This document shows, piece by piece, positions 23,369 to 32,858 of a stretch of DNA of 64,000 nt. This stretch comes from Egicoccus sp. AB-alg2 (GTDB taxonomy: Bacteria > Actinomycetota > Nitriliruptoria > Nitriliruptorales > Nitriliruptoraceae). Location of the stretch: contig NZ_JBGUAX010000002.1 of assembly GCF_041821065.1 (NCBI RefSeq), positions 186,001 through 250,000 on the forward strand, given 5' to 3'. Position 1 is the first letter of the stretch. Each line of letters opens with the position of its first letter. The position numbers and the translations under genes were made by a program. The notes below the pieces were generated by a model. The model was not told where the DNA came from. It did not search any database and worked only from the letters and a program-made list of their open reading frames with translations.

Positions 23369-24517
23369 GTGGAGTCGATCAGCCGGTACCGGCGAGCGCT
23401 GGAGGGCCTGCTGGGCGTGCCCGCCACCGAGGGCAACGTCGTCGAGGTCCTGCGCGACGGCGTGGAGATCTTCCCCTCCATGCTCGAGGCGATCGACGCC
23501 GCGGAGCGGACCGTCGACCTGCTCACGTTCGTGTACTGGCAGGGCGAGATCGCGGAACGCTTCGCCCGCTCCCTGTGCGACCGGGCCAAGGCCGGCGTGC
23601 GCTGCCGGGTCATCCTCGACTCCCTCGGCGCGAGGCACGTGCAGAACGACCTCGTCGAGGCCATGGAGGAGGCCGGCGTCCTGCTGCACTGGTTCCGGCC
23701 GTTGCTGCCCGGGTCGGACCCCGGTCACCGCACGCACCGCAAGGTGCTGATCTGCGACGAGCAGGTGGCCTTCACCGGCGGCATCGGCATCGCCGACGAA
23801 TGGGACGGGTCCTCCGACGACGGCACCGGCTGGCGCGAGACGCAGATCCGCCTGCGCGGTCCCGTGGTCGACGGCCTGCGCGCCGCGTTCGTCGACGACT
23901 GGCTGGACGCCGATCACCTGCTCTTCGACGACCACGACCGCTTCCCCGACCAGCCGCAGGACGGCACCACCACCGCCATGGTGGTCCGGGGTGAGTCCGA
24001 GCACGGCTGGTCCGACGGTGCGCTGCTGCGGCGCGCGCTCCTGGACCTCGCGGAGCGGCGGGTCCGGATCACGACGGCGTACCTGGCGCCCGACCCGGCC
24101 ATGATCGAGGCACTGACGCGTGCGGCCGGGCGGGGCGTGCAGGTCCAGATCCTCCACCCCGGGCCGCAGACGGACAAGGAGATCGCCCGCCTGGCCGCCG
24201 AGCACGTCTACGACGACCTGCTGGAGGGCGGCGTCGAGCTGCACGAGTTCCAGCCCACCATGCTGCACGCCAAGGTCCTGACCGTGGACGGCCTGCTCTC
24301 GGTCGTCGGCTCGTCGAACCTCAACACCCGTTCGCTGTCCCACGACGAGGAGGTGGACGTGGTCATGTTCGACGAGCAGATCACCGCGCAGCTGGACGCC
24401 CACACCGACCAGGACCTCGAGCGCTGCGAGCCGGTGGACCCGGAGAACTGGAACGACCGCTCCCCGGCGCGGTGGGCGCCGCAGAAGCTGGTCGGCCTCA
24501 TCCAGCACTGGACCTGA
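23369..24517 (+). CDS. Cardiolipin synthase-like phospholipase D protein
   Basis: A 382-residue protein with two HKD catalytic motifs: HRTHRKVLICDEQVAFTGGI and HAKVLTVDGLLSVVGSSNLN. VDLLTFVYWQGEIAERFARS and SDDGTGWRETQIRLRGPVV are typical of cardiolipin synthases. The usual N-terminal pair of transmembrane helices is missing, so it may be peripheral or soluble. It probably joins phosphatidyl groups to make cardiolipin, or hydrolyses phospholipid. The GTG at 23369 is preceded by AAGGAA. Confidence 0.85.
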   Translation: MESISRYRRALEGLLGVPATEGNVVEVLRDGVEIFPSMLEAIDAAERTVDLLTFVYWQGEIAERFARSLCDRAKAGVRCRVILDSLGARHVQNDLVEAMEEAGVLLHWFRPLLPGSDPGHRTHRKVLICDEQVAFTGGIGIADEWDGSSDDGTGWRETQIRLRGPVVDGLRAAFVDDWLDADHLLFDDHDRFPDQPQDGTTTAMVVRGESEHGWSDGALLRRALLDLAERRVRITTAYLAPDPAMIEALTRAAGRGVQVQILHPGPQTDKEIARLAAEHVYDDLLEGGVELHEFQPTMLHAKVLTVDGLLSVVGSSNLNTRSLSHDEEVDVVMFDEQITAQLDAHTDQDLERCEPVDPENWNDRSPARWAPQKLVGLIQHWT

Positions 24518-24523
24518 GCGGCG

Positions 24524-25627
24524 TCACGCCTTCGGGTCGCGGTCCACGAACGGCGGGCGAACCACCTCGAACGGCACGGCGGTGCCGCGCACGTCGACCA
24601 CGACCTCCGCACCGGGCTCCACCTCGGCGTCCAGCAGCGCCAGGCCGATCCCGATGCCCGCAGTCGGCGAGAACGACCCCGAGGTCACCCGACCCACCGC
24701 GCGGTCGCCGTCCAGCACCGTCATCCCGGCGCGCGGCGGTCGCCGCCCGCTGCCGCGGAGCCCCCACAGCCGCCGGGCGGGGCCGGCCGCCTTCGCCGCG
24801 ACCAGCGCGTCCCGGCCGACGAAGTCGTCGCGGTCGAGCTTCACGGCCCAGCCCAGCCGGGCCTCGCCCGGCAGCACGTCGACGGACAGGTCGTTGCCGT
24901 GCAGCGGGTAGCCCATCTCCAGGCGCAGCGTGTCGCGCGCGCCCAGGCCGCAGGGGGTCGCCCCGGCGGTCAGCAGAGCGTCCCAGAGCCCTTCCGCACG
25001 GGCCGCCGGCACCAGCAGCTCGGCGCCGACCTCACCGGTGTAGCCGGTCCGGCAGACCAGCACCGGTGCATCGCCCATGGGCACCTCCAGGATGCCGAGG
25101 TGGGGCACGTCGGCCGGGTCGAGGTCGTTGCCGAGGGACTCGAATGCCACGCGGACGGCGTCCAGTGAGTCGGGTCCCTGCACGGCCAAGATCGCCCAGT
25201 CGGCGCTCTCGTCCGTGATCCGCACGTCCCGGTCCGCGCCGCGTTCGCGCAGGCGCTGCACGACGGCGGCGGTGTTGGCGGCGTTCGGGATCGCGAGCCA
25301 CCGGTCGGCCGCCAAGCGGTAGACGATCAGGTCGTCGACGATGCCGCCGCGCTGGTCGCAGCACAGCGTGTACTGCGATGCGCCGTCGCCGAGCCGGCGG
25401 GGATCGTTGGTGAAGCTCGCCGCGACGGTGGGCTGTGCGTCCGGACCCTCGACCCAGACGGTGCCGAGGTGCGACACGTCGAAGACCCCGACCTCGCGGC
25501 GCACGGCCTCGTGCTCGGCGACGGTGCCCGCGAACTGCAGCGGCATGTCCCAGCCGGCGAACGGCGCCAGCTTCGCGCCGGCGGCGCGGTGGCGGGCGGT
25601 CAGCGGGGTCGGGCGGGGGTCGCTCAT
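24524..25627 (-). CDS. gcvT: Aminomethyltransferase, glycine cleavage T protein
   Basis: A 367-residue folate enzyme. FAGWDMPLQFAGTVAEHEAV, VGVFDVSHLGTVWVEGPDA, DDLIVYRLAADRWLAIPNAA, GYTGEVGAELLVP and GLGARDTLRLEMGYPLHGND are the classical T-protein motifs. It transfers the methylene group from lipoyl-H protein to tetrahydrofolate, releasing ammonia. The H and P proteins are not in the window, but it stands back to back with the lipoate/2-oxoacid dehydrogenase genes, fitting its need for a lipoylated partner. Confidence 0.94.
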   Translation of the reverse strand: MSDPRPTPLTARHRAAGAKLAPFAGWDMPLQFAGTVAEHEAVRREVGVFDVSHLGTVWVEGPDAQPTVAASFTNDPRRLGDGASQYTLCCDQRGGIVDDLIVYRLAADRWLAIPNAANTAAVVQRLRERGADRDVRITDESADWAILAVQGPDSLDAVRVAFESLGNDLDPADVPHLGILEVPMGDAPVLVCRTGYTGEVGAELLVPAARAEGLWDALLTAGATPCGLGARDTLRLEMGYPLHGNDLSVDVLPGEARLGWAVKLDRDDFVGRDALVAAKAAGPARRLWGLRGSGRRPPRAGMTVLDGDRAVGRVTSGSFSPTAGIGIGLALLDAEVEPGAEVVVDVRGTAVPFEVVRPPFVDRDPKA

Positions 25628-25740
25628 CCGGACTCCTGGCGGCGCAACTCGGGCCGGCCACCGTAGTCCGGCGGACGGTCGGTCGGTCGTCTGCAGGTCC
25701 CTGCCGGTGTCCGCTAGGTTCGGGCCCACGCGCGTGCCCG

Positions 25741-25766
25741 CGACGACGTCCCACGACGACGTCCCA
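25741..25766. repeat. 13-bp tandem direct repeat upstream of lpd
   Basis: CGACGACGTCCCA occurs twice in succession (25741-25753 and 25754-25766) in the gcvT/lpd divergent region. Chance slippage or a regulator site are both possible. Confidence 0.5.
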
Positions 25767-25901
25767 CGGGCGCCACCGGTCGCCACGCGACACGTGCTCG
25801 CGAGGTGTTCGAAGCTCCCACCCGGGGGGAGCCCGCCGCTTCTCCCGCCGCCCGTCCCTGCGGCACACCCCCGTCGCCGCGAACACGAGGAGACCCGTCA
25901 C

Positions 25902-27773
25902 GTGGCCACTGAGGTCGAACTGCCCCAGCTGGGCGAGTCCGTGACCGAAGGTGTCATCACCGCCTGGCTCGTCGAGGTCGGTGACGAGATCCAGGTCGAC
26001 CAGCCGATCGTGGAGATCTCCACCGACAAGGTCGACACGGAGATCCCCTCCCCCGTCGCCGGCACCGTCCAGGAACTGCGCGCCGAGGTGGACGACACCA
26101 TCGAGGTCGGCCAGGTCATCGCCGTGATCGGCGAGGGCGCCGCCGCCGGTGGTGACGACGCGGGCGACCAGGACAGCGGTGAGCAGGCGTCGGACGACGA
26201 ACGGGTCGCGCCGACCCCGGAACCCTCCGGCAGCGGGCAGGACGCCGCCGCCCAGGGCGCGCCCGCGTCCGGGGGTGCGGAGTACGTCGGCGGCGCCGAG
26301 GGCTCGCCGTCGGGCCCCACCGGCGGCGAGCAGCCGTCCGGGCAGCGGATCCAGCGTGGCGACGACCACGACTTCGACGTGATCGTGCTCGGTGGCGGCA
26401 CCGGCGGCTACTCGACGGCCCTGCGCGCCGCGCAGCTCGGGCTGTCGGTCGCGCTGGTGGAGAAGGACAAGGTCGGCGGTACCTGCCTGCACTGGGGCTG
26501 CATCCCCACCAAGGCCGTCCTGCAGACCGCCGAGGTCGCGGAGTTCGCCCAGGAGGCGGCCGACTTCGGCGTGACGCTCGACTACCAGGGCATCGAGGTC
26601 AAGGCCCTCAACGAGCACAAGGACGCCGTGGTCGACAAGATGTGGCGTGGCCTGCAGGGCGCGCTGAAGGGCCGCCAGGTCGAGACGCTGCACGGCACCG
26701 GCAAGCTCACCGCCCAGGACACGGTCGAGGTGGCGCTCGACGAGGGCGACACCCGCACCATCAAGGCCCCGGCGATCGTGGTCGCGACCGGCTCGGCGCC
26801 GCGTGAGCTGCCGTTCGCCCCGTTCGACGGCAAGCGGATCATCTCCTCGGACCACGCGCTGCACCTGACGAAGCTGCCGAAGAAGGCCATCGTGCTGGGC
26901 TCGGGCGCCGTCGGCATGGAGTTCGCCACCGCCTGGAACGCCTTCGGCGTCGACGTCACGATCGTGGAACTGGAGAACCGCCTGCTCCCGCTCGAGGACG
27001 CCGACTCCTCCAAGGAGATCGAGCGGGCGTTCCGCAAGCGCGGGATCACCGCGCTGACCGGCGCCAAGCTCTCGGACGTGGAGACCACCTCGCGCACGGT
27101 CAAGTGCAAGGTGGAGACCAAGAAGGGCGTCGAGGAACTCAAGGCCGACCTGCTGCTGGTCGCCGTCGGCCGGCGCACGGTCACGGAGAACGCCGGGCTC
27201 GAGGACGTCGGCGTCAAGCTGGACGACCGCGGGTTCGTGGCCGTCGACGAGTACTGCCGCACCAGCGTGGACGGCATCTGGGCCGTGGGTGACGTCATCC
27301 CGACGCTCGGGCTCGCCCACGCGTCGTTCGCCGAGGGCTTCCTCGTCGCCGACCAGCTCGCGGGGCTCGAGGTGCTGCCGGTCGACTACAAGGGCGTGCC
27401 GCGGGTGACGTACTCGCACCCCGAGGTCGCATCGGTCGGCTACACCCAGCAGCAGGCCGAGGACGCGGGCTTCGAGGTCGTGACGGAGAAGTACCCGTTC
27501 CAGGCCCTCGGCCGGGCCGCCATGGCCAAGGCGACCGGCATGGTGAAGCTGATCGCGGAAAAGGACGACGACGCCGAGGGCGGCGCCGGCCGGGTCCTCG
27601 GCGTGCACATCGTCGGTCCGCGTGCGACCGACCTGATCGGCGAGGGCCAACTGATCTACAACTGGGAGGCGCTGCCCACCGACGTGGCGCACCTCATCCA
27701 CGCACACCCGTCGTTCAGCGAGGCGATCGGCGAGGCGCACCTCGCGCTGGCCGGTCGCGCGCTCCACGGCTGA
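25902..27773 (+). CDS. lpdA: Dihydrolipoyl dehydrogenase with N-terminal lipoyl domain
   Basis: A 623-residue E3. Residues 1-80 form a lipoyl domain with the target lysine in EISTDKVDTEIPSPVAGT. A 65-residue Gly/Ala/Asp/Glu linker follows. The E3 core has VIVLGGGTGGYSTALRAAQL (FAD), GGTCLHWGCIPTKA with the redox cysteine pair, IVLGSGAVGMEFATAW (NAD), GIWAVGDVIPT and HAHPSFSEAIGEAHLA with the C-terminal catalytic His-Glu. It reoxidises dihydrolipoamide in 2-oxoacid dehydrogenase complexes. GAGGAGA lies 8 nt before the GTG. Most E3 proteins lack a lipoyl domain; this one nearly duplicates that of the next gene. Confidence 0.96.
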   Translation: MATEVELPQLGESVTEGVITAWLVEVGDEIQVDQPIVEISTDKVDTEIPSPVAGTVQELRAEVDDTIEVGQVIAVIGEGAAAGGDDAGDQDSGEQASDDERVAPTPEPSGSGQDAAAQGAPASGGAEYVGGAEGSPSGPTGGEQPSGQRIQRGDDHDFDVIVLGGGTGGYSTALRAAQLGLSVALVEKDKVGGTCLHWGCIPTKAVLQTAEVAEFAQEAADFGVTLDYQGIEVKALNEHKDAVVDKMWRGLQGALKGRQVETLHGTGKLTAQDTVEVALDEGDTRTIKAPAIVVATGSAPRELPFAPFDGKRIISSDHALHLTKLPKKAIVLGSGAVGMEFATAWNAFGVDVTIVELENRLLPLEDADSSKEIERAFRKRGITALTGAKLSDVETTSRTVKCKVETKKGVEELKADLLLVAVGRRTVTENAGLEDVGVKLDDRGFVAVDEYCRTSVDGIWAVGDVIPTLGLAHASFAEGFLVADQLAGLEVLPVDYKGVPRVTYSHPEVASVGYTQQQAEDAGFEVVTEKYPFQALGRAAMAKATGMVKLIAEKDDDAEGGAGRVLGVHIVGPRATDLIGEGQLIYNWEALPTDVAHLIHAHPSFSEAIGEAHLALAGRALHG

Positions 27774-27841
27774 CACCGATCGACCAACGTCCGCCGCCCA
27801 CTGCGACGACGGCGGACCCCATACCGCACAGGAGAGCACCC

Positions 27842-29302
27842 GTGGCCGAGGTGGAGCTGCCCCAGCTGGGCGAGTCCGTCACCGAGGGCGTCATCACCGC
27901 CTGGCTGGTCGAGGTCGGCGACGAGGTCGACGTCGACCAGGCGATCGTGGAGATCTCGACCGACAAGGTCGACACGGAGATCCCCACGCCTGTGGCCGGC
28001 ACCGTCCAGGAACTGCGGGCCGAGGTCGACGACACCATCGAGGTCGGGCAGGTCATCGCCGTGATCGGCGAGGGCGCGTCGACCGGTGGTGACGACGCCG
28101 GCGCGGACGACGCCGGCGAGGACACCGCGGAGGCCGAGGCTCCTTCGCCGGCCGAGGAGGCGGACGCCTCGGAGACGTCCGACGAGGACACCGCAGCAGA
28201 CGAGTCGGCGCAGCCGGCCCCGGCGCAGGCCGCGCAGCCGGCCCCGTCCGCGCAGGGGGGCAACGGCGAGGTCCGCGGTGAGAAGGCGCTGACCTCGCCG
28301 CTGGTGCGCAAGCTGCTGCGCGAGGCCGGGCTCTCGACGAAGCAGGTGCGGGGATCCGGACCGGGCGGTCGCATCACCCGCGAAGATGCCGAGCGCGCCA
28401 TCGCCAGCGGCGGTGAGGGGCAGCCCGCCGCCGGCCAGGCCGCGCCGGCCGACGGCCAGGCCGCGCCGCCGGCGGCGGCGCCGCAACCCGCTGCCGCACC
28501 GGTGCCGCCACCACCGCTGCCGGCCGCCGCACCCGGCCGCAAGCGTCCCGAGGCCTCGCCGCTGACGGTCGACTTCGGCGGCCAGCGCGAGGTCACCCAG
28601 GACCTGTCGCGGGTCCGCAAGGCGACCGCGAAGGCCATGATGACGGCGATGCAGACCACCGCGCAGCTGACGGCCGCGGTCGAGGTCGACGTCACCAACA
28701 TCATGAACCTGCGCGCCGCCTACAAGGACGCGTTCAAGGCCAAGGAAGGCGTCAGCCTCTCCCCGCTGCCGATCATCTCGCGGGCGGTCTGCATGGTGCT
28801 GCCGCGCCACCCGGCGCTCAACAGCTCCATCGACACCGACGCCGGGACGGCCACGTTCCGCAACTACATCAACCTCGGCATGGCCGTGGACACCGAGGCC
28901 GGGCTGCTGGTCCCCAACATCAAGGACGCCCAGGACCTCACCGTCCCGGGGCTGGCCCGCCGCATCGGTGACATCGCCAGCCGGGCCCGCTCGAAGAAAC
29001 TGCAGCCCGACGACATCCAGGGCGCGACGTTCACGATCACCAACACCGGCTCGCGCGGCACCCTGTGGGACACGCCGATCTTCACGCCGCCGCAGGTCGC
29101 CATCCTGGCCACCTGCGCGATCGAGAAGCGTGCGGTGGTGATCTCCGACCACTACGGCGACTCCATCGCGATCCGCTGGATGTCCTACCTGTGCCTGTCC
29201 TACGACCACCGGATGGTGGACGGCGCGGACACGGCCCGGTTCCTACAGGACCTCAAGTACACGCTCGAGACCCACGACTTCGCGTCGGAGCTCGGGCTCT
29301 AG
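27842..29302 (+). CDS. sucB: 2-oxoacid dehydrogenase E2 acyltransferase
   Basis: A 486-residue protein: lipoyl domain (1-78; EISTDKVDTEIPTPVAGT), acidic and Ala/Pro-rich linkers, a peripheral subunit-binding domain (LTSPLVRKLLREAGLSTKQV then GSGPGGRITREDAE), and the catalytic core ending in SYDHRMVDGADTARFLQDL with the active-site His. The position before lipB and lipA matches mycobacterial dlaT (Rv2215), which serves pyruvate and other 2-oxoacid complexes; succinyltransferase versus acetyltransferase specificity cannot be read from the sequence. GGAGAG precedes the GTG. The E1 component is not in this window. Confidence 0.93.
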   Translation: MAEVELPQLGESVTEGVITAWLVEVGDEVDVDQAIVEISTDKVDTEIPTPVAGTVQELRAEVDDTIEVGQVIAVIGEGASTGGDDAGADDAGEDTAEAEAPSPAEEADASETSDEDTAADESAQPAPAQAAQPAPSAQGGNGEVRGEKALTSPLVRKLLREAGLSTKQVRGSGPGGRITREDAERAIASGGEGQPAAGQAAPADGQAAPPAAAPQPAAAPVPPPPLPAAAPGRKRPEASPLTVDFGGQREVTQDLSRVRKATAKAMMTAMQTTAQLTAAVEVDVTNIMNLRAAYKDAFKAKEGVSLSPLPIISRAVCMVLPRHPALNSSIDTDAGTATFRNYINLGMAVDTEAGLLVPNIKDAQDLTVPGLARRIGDIASRARSKKLQPDDIQGATFTITNTGSRGTLWDTPIFTPPQVAILATCAIEKRAVVISDHYGDSIAIRWMSYLCLSYDHRMVDGADTARFLQDLKYTLETHDFASELGL

Positions 29303-29310
29303 GAGCCCTC

Positions 29311-30063
29311 GTGGACGACGTTCACGTCTCCCGGCGCCCCGCCCTCGACCCGCACGACCTGCGGGCCGACGGCGGGGCGCCGCTGTCGGTCGTGCGGCCC
29401 GGGACGGTCCCCTACCCGACGGCCTGGGACTGGCAACGCCGGCTCGCGAGCGCGCGGGCGGACGGTTCGCTGGCGCGCGACCTGGTGTTCCTGCTCGAGC
29501 ACCCGCCGGTCTACACGCTGGGGCGGCGGGCGGACCGCTCCAACGTGCTGTTCGACGACGCCACGCTGCGGCAGCGCGGCATCGAGGTCGTGCCCGTCGA
29601 CCGCGGCGGCGACGTGACCTATCACGGGCCCGGCCAGCTGGTCGGCTACCCGATCCTGCGACTGTCCGGCATGCGGGTGGTCGACTACGTCCGGGCCCTG
29701 GAGGAGATCCTCATCCGGGCGCTCGCCGACGTGGGCGTGACCGGCGAACGCTCGACGGGCTACACCGGCGTCTGGGTCGGCGATCAGAAGGTGGCCGCCA
29801 TCGGGGTCCGGGTCTCCTCGGGCCGGGTGACCACCCACGGCTTCGCGCTGAACGTGCACCCCGACCTGGCGGACTTCACCGGCATCGTGCCGTGCGGCAT
29901 CAGCGACCGCGGCGTGTGCTCGCTGGCCAGCCTCGGTGTCGACGTGACCGTCGCCGACATGGCAGACCGGGTCGAGGCGGCGATGGCCGAGGTGCTCGGC
30001 GCTACCCTCGAACCGGCGTCCCTGGACGCCCTTTCTCCCCTCTCGTCGAAGGTCGCCTCGTGA
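29311..30063 (+). CDS. lipB: Octanoyltransferase
   Basis: A 250-residue enzyme that moves octanoate from acyl carrier protein to lipoyl-domain lysines. VFLLEHPPVYTLGRRADRSN, VDRGGDVTYHGPGQLVGYPI, TGVWVGDQKVAAIGVRVS with the catalytic lysine, and IVPCGISDRGVCSLASLG with the catalytic cysteine are all present. The ribosome-binding site AGGAG overlaps the sucB stop at 29300-29302, and its stop overlaps the lipA start, so the four genes are one operon. Confidence 0.96.
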   Translation: MDDVHVSRRPALDPHDLRADGGAPLSVVRPGTVPYPTAWDWQRRLASARADGSLARDLVFLLEHPPVYTLGRRADRSNVLFDDATLRQRGIEVVPVDRGGDVTYHGPGQLVGYPILRLSGMRVVDYVRALEEILIRALADVGVTGERSTGYTGVWVGDQKVAAIGVRVSSGRVTTHGFALNVHPDLADFTGIVPCGISDRGVCSLASLGVDVTVADMADRVEAAMAEVLGATLEPASLDALSPLSSKVAS

Positions 30064-31097
30064 CCGACCGTCCCGTCATCCCACCCGGCGCGAAGACGCT
30101 CGCCGTCCTCGGACGCGAGCAGATCCAGCGGGCCGGCGTGGTGCGCAAGACGATCGACACCTCCCTGCCCGGCGGGCGCAAGCCCGAGTGGCTGAAGGTC
30201 AAGGCCAGCTTCGGTGACAACTTCAAGGACGTCACCAAGCTCATGGAGGGCCTGGAGCTCAACACCGTCTGCGCCCAGGCGCGCTGCCCCAACATCTACG
30301 AGTGCTGGGAGATGCGCGAGGCGACGTTCCTGATCGGTGGTGAGGACTGCACCCGCCGCTGCGGGTTCTGCCAGATCAAGACCGGCAAGCCCAAGGGCTA
30401 CGACGTCGACGAGCCCCGCCGCGTCGCCGAGGCGGTCCAGCACCTCGGCCTGCGGTTCGCGGTCGTCACCATGGTGGCCCGCGACGACCTCGACGACGGC
30501 GGCGCGTGGCTGGTGGCGGAGACCATCCGCCAGATCCGTGCCCGCACCCCCGACGTGGGGGTCGAGGTGCTGCCCAGCGACTTCGGCTACGGCCACGACC
30601 CGATGAAGGGCGCCGCCGCCCTCGAGCAGGTCGTCGACGCGGAGCCGGACGTCTTCGCGTTCAACCTGGAGACGACCCGCCGGCTCTTCCCGGTGATCCG
30701 GCCCGCGTTCGACTACGACCGCGGCCTGGCGTTCCTCGGGCTGGCGCGCGAGCGCTTCCCCGCCACCACCGCGGTCAAGTCGAACATCATCGCCGGCATG
30801 GGCGAGACCGACGACGAGATCCGCGAGTGCATGCGCGACCTGCGGGCCGTCGGCGTCAACACGCTCACCATCGGGCAGTACCTGCAGCCCTCCGCCCAGC
30901 ACCTGCACCTCGACCGTTACGTCACGCCGGCGCAGTTCGCCGGCTTCCGGGAGTACGGCGAGCAGGAGCTCGGCTTCGACCACGTCGAGTCGGGCCCGAT
31001 GGTGCGCTCGAGCTACCACGCCGGTCAGCAGGCGATGGACGCCAACGCCTGGGCGCCCTCCCCCGGCCAGCCCGGCGCGCCCCTCCCCGTCGTCTGA
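30060..31097 (+). CDS. lipA: Lipoyl synthase
   Basis: A 345-residue radical SAM protein that inserts sulfur into octanoyl-lipoyl domains. The auxiliary cluster is held by CAQARCPNIYEC (C-x4-C-x5-C), the SAM cluster by CTRRCGFCQI (C-x3-C-x2-C), and the C-terminal serine lies in GPMVRSSYHAG. The GTG at 30060 overlaps the lipB TGA (GTGA). It is last in the lpdA-sucB-lipB-lipA operon. Confidence 0.97.
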   Translation: MTDRPVIPPGAKTLAVLGREQIQRAGVVRKTIDTSLPGGRKPEWLKVKASFGDNFKDVTKLMEGLELNTVCAQARCPNIYECWEMREATFLIGGEDCTRRCGFCQIKTGKPKGYDVDEPRRVAEAVQHLGLRFAVVTMVARDDLDDGGAWLVAETIRQIRARTPDVGVEVLPSDFGYGHDPMKGAAALEQVVDAEPDVFAFNLETTRRLFPVIRPAFDYDRGLAFLGLARERFPATTAVKSNIIAGMGETDDEIRECMRDLRAVGVNTLTIGQYLQPSAQHLHLDRYVTPAQFAGFREYGEQELGFDHVESGPMVRSSYHAGQQAMDANAWAPSPGQPGAPLPVV

Positions 31098-31113
31098 CGC
31101 GGGCGGACGCAGC

Positions 31114-31764
31114 TCAGAGCCAGCCGCGTTCGCGCGCCAGGTTGGCGGCCTCGACCCGGTTGCGGGCGTGCAGCTTGGCGATGGCGCGGGACAGGTAGTT
31201 GCGCACGGTGCCGTCGGCGAGGTGCAGCGCCGCGGCGATCTCGCTGTTGGGCCGCCCGTCGCCGGCCAGGCGCAGCACGTCACGTTCCCGGTCGGTCAGC
31301 GGGTCCTGGGCGTCCCACACCGCCACGGCCAGTTGCGGATCGATCACCCGCTCCCCCGCCGCCACCTTGCGCAGTGCACCGACCAGGTCGGCGATGGGCG
31401 CGTCCTTGAGCACGTAGCCCATCACCCCTGCCTCCATGGCCCGCCGCAGGTAGCCCGATCGCGCGAACGTGGTGACGATCAGCACCCGGGTCGGGCTCCC
31501 GATCCGGCGCAGTTCGGCGGCGACGTCCAGGCCAGTGCGTCGCGGCATCTCGATGTCGGTCAGCAGCACGTCCGGCGCGTGCTCACGCACGGCGGTCAGC
31601 GCGGCCTCGCCGTCCGCGACCGTCGCCACCACCTCGACGTCGGGTTCGAGGTCCAGCAGCGACGCGAACGCGCCCAGGACCATCGCCTGGTCCTCGGCGA
31701 GAACGACCCGCAGCCGCGCGGCCGGCTCCGGCCGGACGGCGGCCGTCGGCGTCCCGGCCGTCAT
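31114..31764 (-). CDS. NarL/DesR-type response regulator
   Basis: A 216-residue protein with a receiver domain (LRVVLAEDQAMVLGAFASLL; phosphoacceptor in PDVLLTDIEMPRRTG; VLKDAPI lysine) and a LuxR-type helix-turn-helix (LTDRERDVLRLAGDG, SEIAAALHLADGTVRNYLSR). Its start overlaps the histidine kinase stop by 4 bp. The pair resembles DesK-DesR, which senses membrane state, and is co-transcribed with an ABC exporter. Confidence 0.93.
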   Translation of the reverse strand: MTAGTPTAAVRPEPAARLRVVLAEDQAMVLGAFASLLDLEPDVEVVATVADGEAALTAVREHAPDVLLTDIEMPRRTGLDVAAELRRIGSPTRVLIVTTFARSGYLRRAMEAGVMGYVLKDAPIADLVGALRKVAAGERVIDPQLAVAVWDAQDPLTDRERDVLRLAGDGRPNSEIAAALHLADGTVRNYLSRAIAKLHARNRVEAANLARERGWL

Positions 31765-32858
31765 CCGGCGACGTCCTGCGGGACGGTGACGACCAGGCGC
31801 GTCCCGGCGCCCGCCTCACGCTGCACGCGGCCGCCGATCGCGGTCATCCGCTCGCGCATGCCCCGCAACCCGTTGCCGTCCTCGCCCGGCGCGCCGGTGC
31901 CGTCGTCGAGCACTTCGAGGCGCACCTCGCCGTCCTGTTCCGTGAGCCGGATCGCGCACCGGTGGGCCCCTGCGTGCCGCACGACGTTGGTGACGCCTTC
32001 GCGCAGGGCGAGGCCCAGAGCCTGCTCGACCGACGGTGCGAGCCGGACGTCTGGGTCCAGGTCGACGACCAGGTCGACACCGACCCGCTCGAGCGCCTGC
32101 CGTGCGACCTCCGCCTCCTCGTCCAGGACGATCTGTCTCCACCCGGCGAGGGTGTCGCGGATCTCTCCCAGGGCGGCCCGGCCGACCCGCTCGATCTCCG
32201 ACGCCTCGACGGCGGCGCGCTCCGGGTCCGTCGCGGCGAGCCGCTGCACCAACTGGGCGCGCACCACGATGCTGGTCAACGAGTGGCCGGTCAGGTCGTG
32301 CAGGTCACGGGCGATGCGTTCGCGTTCGGTCGCGGTGGCCAGGTGCTCGATGCGGGCGTTCTCCACCCGGAGGCGGGCCGCCTCGACGTCGCGCTCGCGG
32401 TCCTCGATGCAGGCCATCCCGACGATCCACACGAGCACGACCACCGGCAGGAACGTCACCAGGCGGAAGATCACGTCGGCCGGACTGATCAGCGCGAGCA
32501 CGATGCTCAGCAGGCTGAGCCCCGTCAGCCACCGCAGCGCCTGACGCCGTGGCCGCGTGCTGCCGGCCGCGGCGGCGGCGTACACCAGGAACACCGAGGC
32601 GCCCACGTTGATGGTGAGCAGCGTGACGGCGAATCCAGTGGCGATCGTGGGCAGCCACCGTTGCAGGCGGCCCGGTCGGCACGCCGCGCGCACGAACACC
32701 ACGGCGAACGCGACCGCCGCCGTGCCGGCGAGCGCCCAGTGCCACCAGCGTGTCCCAGGATCGAACGCGGGCTGCCACGCCAGCGACAACAGGTACACGA
32801 GGTACCAGTAGTTGGAGGCGCTACGCCGTTGGCGCGGCTGCGGTGGGGGGCTGCTCAT
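31761..32858 (-). CDS. Sensor histidine kinase, DesK/HisKA_3 type
   Basis: A 365-residue protein with about five N-terminal transmembrane helices, then the dimerisation/phosphoacceptor helix ERERIARDLHDLTGHSLTSI (His in DLHD) and an ATPase domain with ALREGVTNVVRHAGAHRCAI (N box), VLDDGTGAPGEDGNGLRGMR (G1/G2) and AGAGTRLVVTVP. It would phosphorylate the adjacent regulator. With no large extracytoplasmic domain, it most likely senses the membrane itself or the transporter. The ATG at 32858 overlaps the permease stop. Confidence 0.92.
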   Translation of the reverse strand: MSSPPPQPRQRRSASNYWYLVYLLSLAWQPAFDPGTRWWHWALAGTAAVAFAVVFVRAACRPGRLQRWLPTIATGFAVTLLTINVGASVFLVYAAAAAGSTRPRRQALRWLTGLSLLSIVLALISPADVIFRLVTFLPVVVLVWIVGMACIEDRERDVEAARLRVENARIEHLATATERERIARDLHDLTGHSLTSIVVRAQLVQRLAATDPERAAVEASEIERVGRAALGEIRDTLAGWRQIVLDEEAEVARQALERVGVDLVVDLDPDVRLAPSVEQALGLALREGVTNVVRHAGAHRCAIRLTEQDGEVRLEVLDDGTGAPGEDGNGLRGMRERMTAIGGRVQREAGAGTRLVVTVPQDVAG

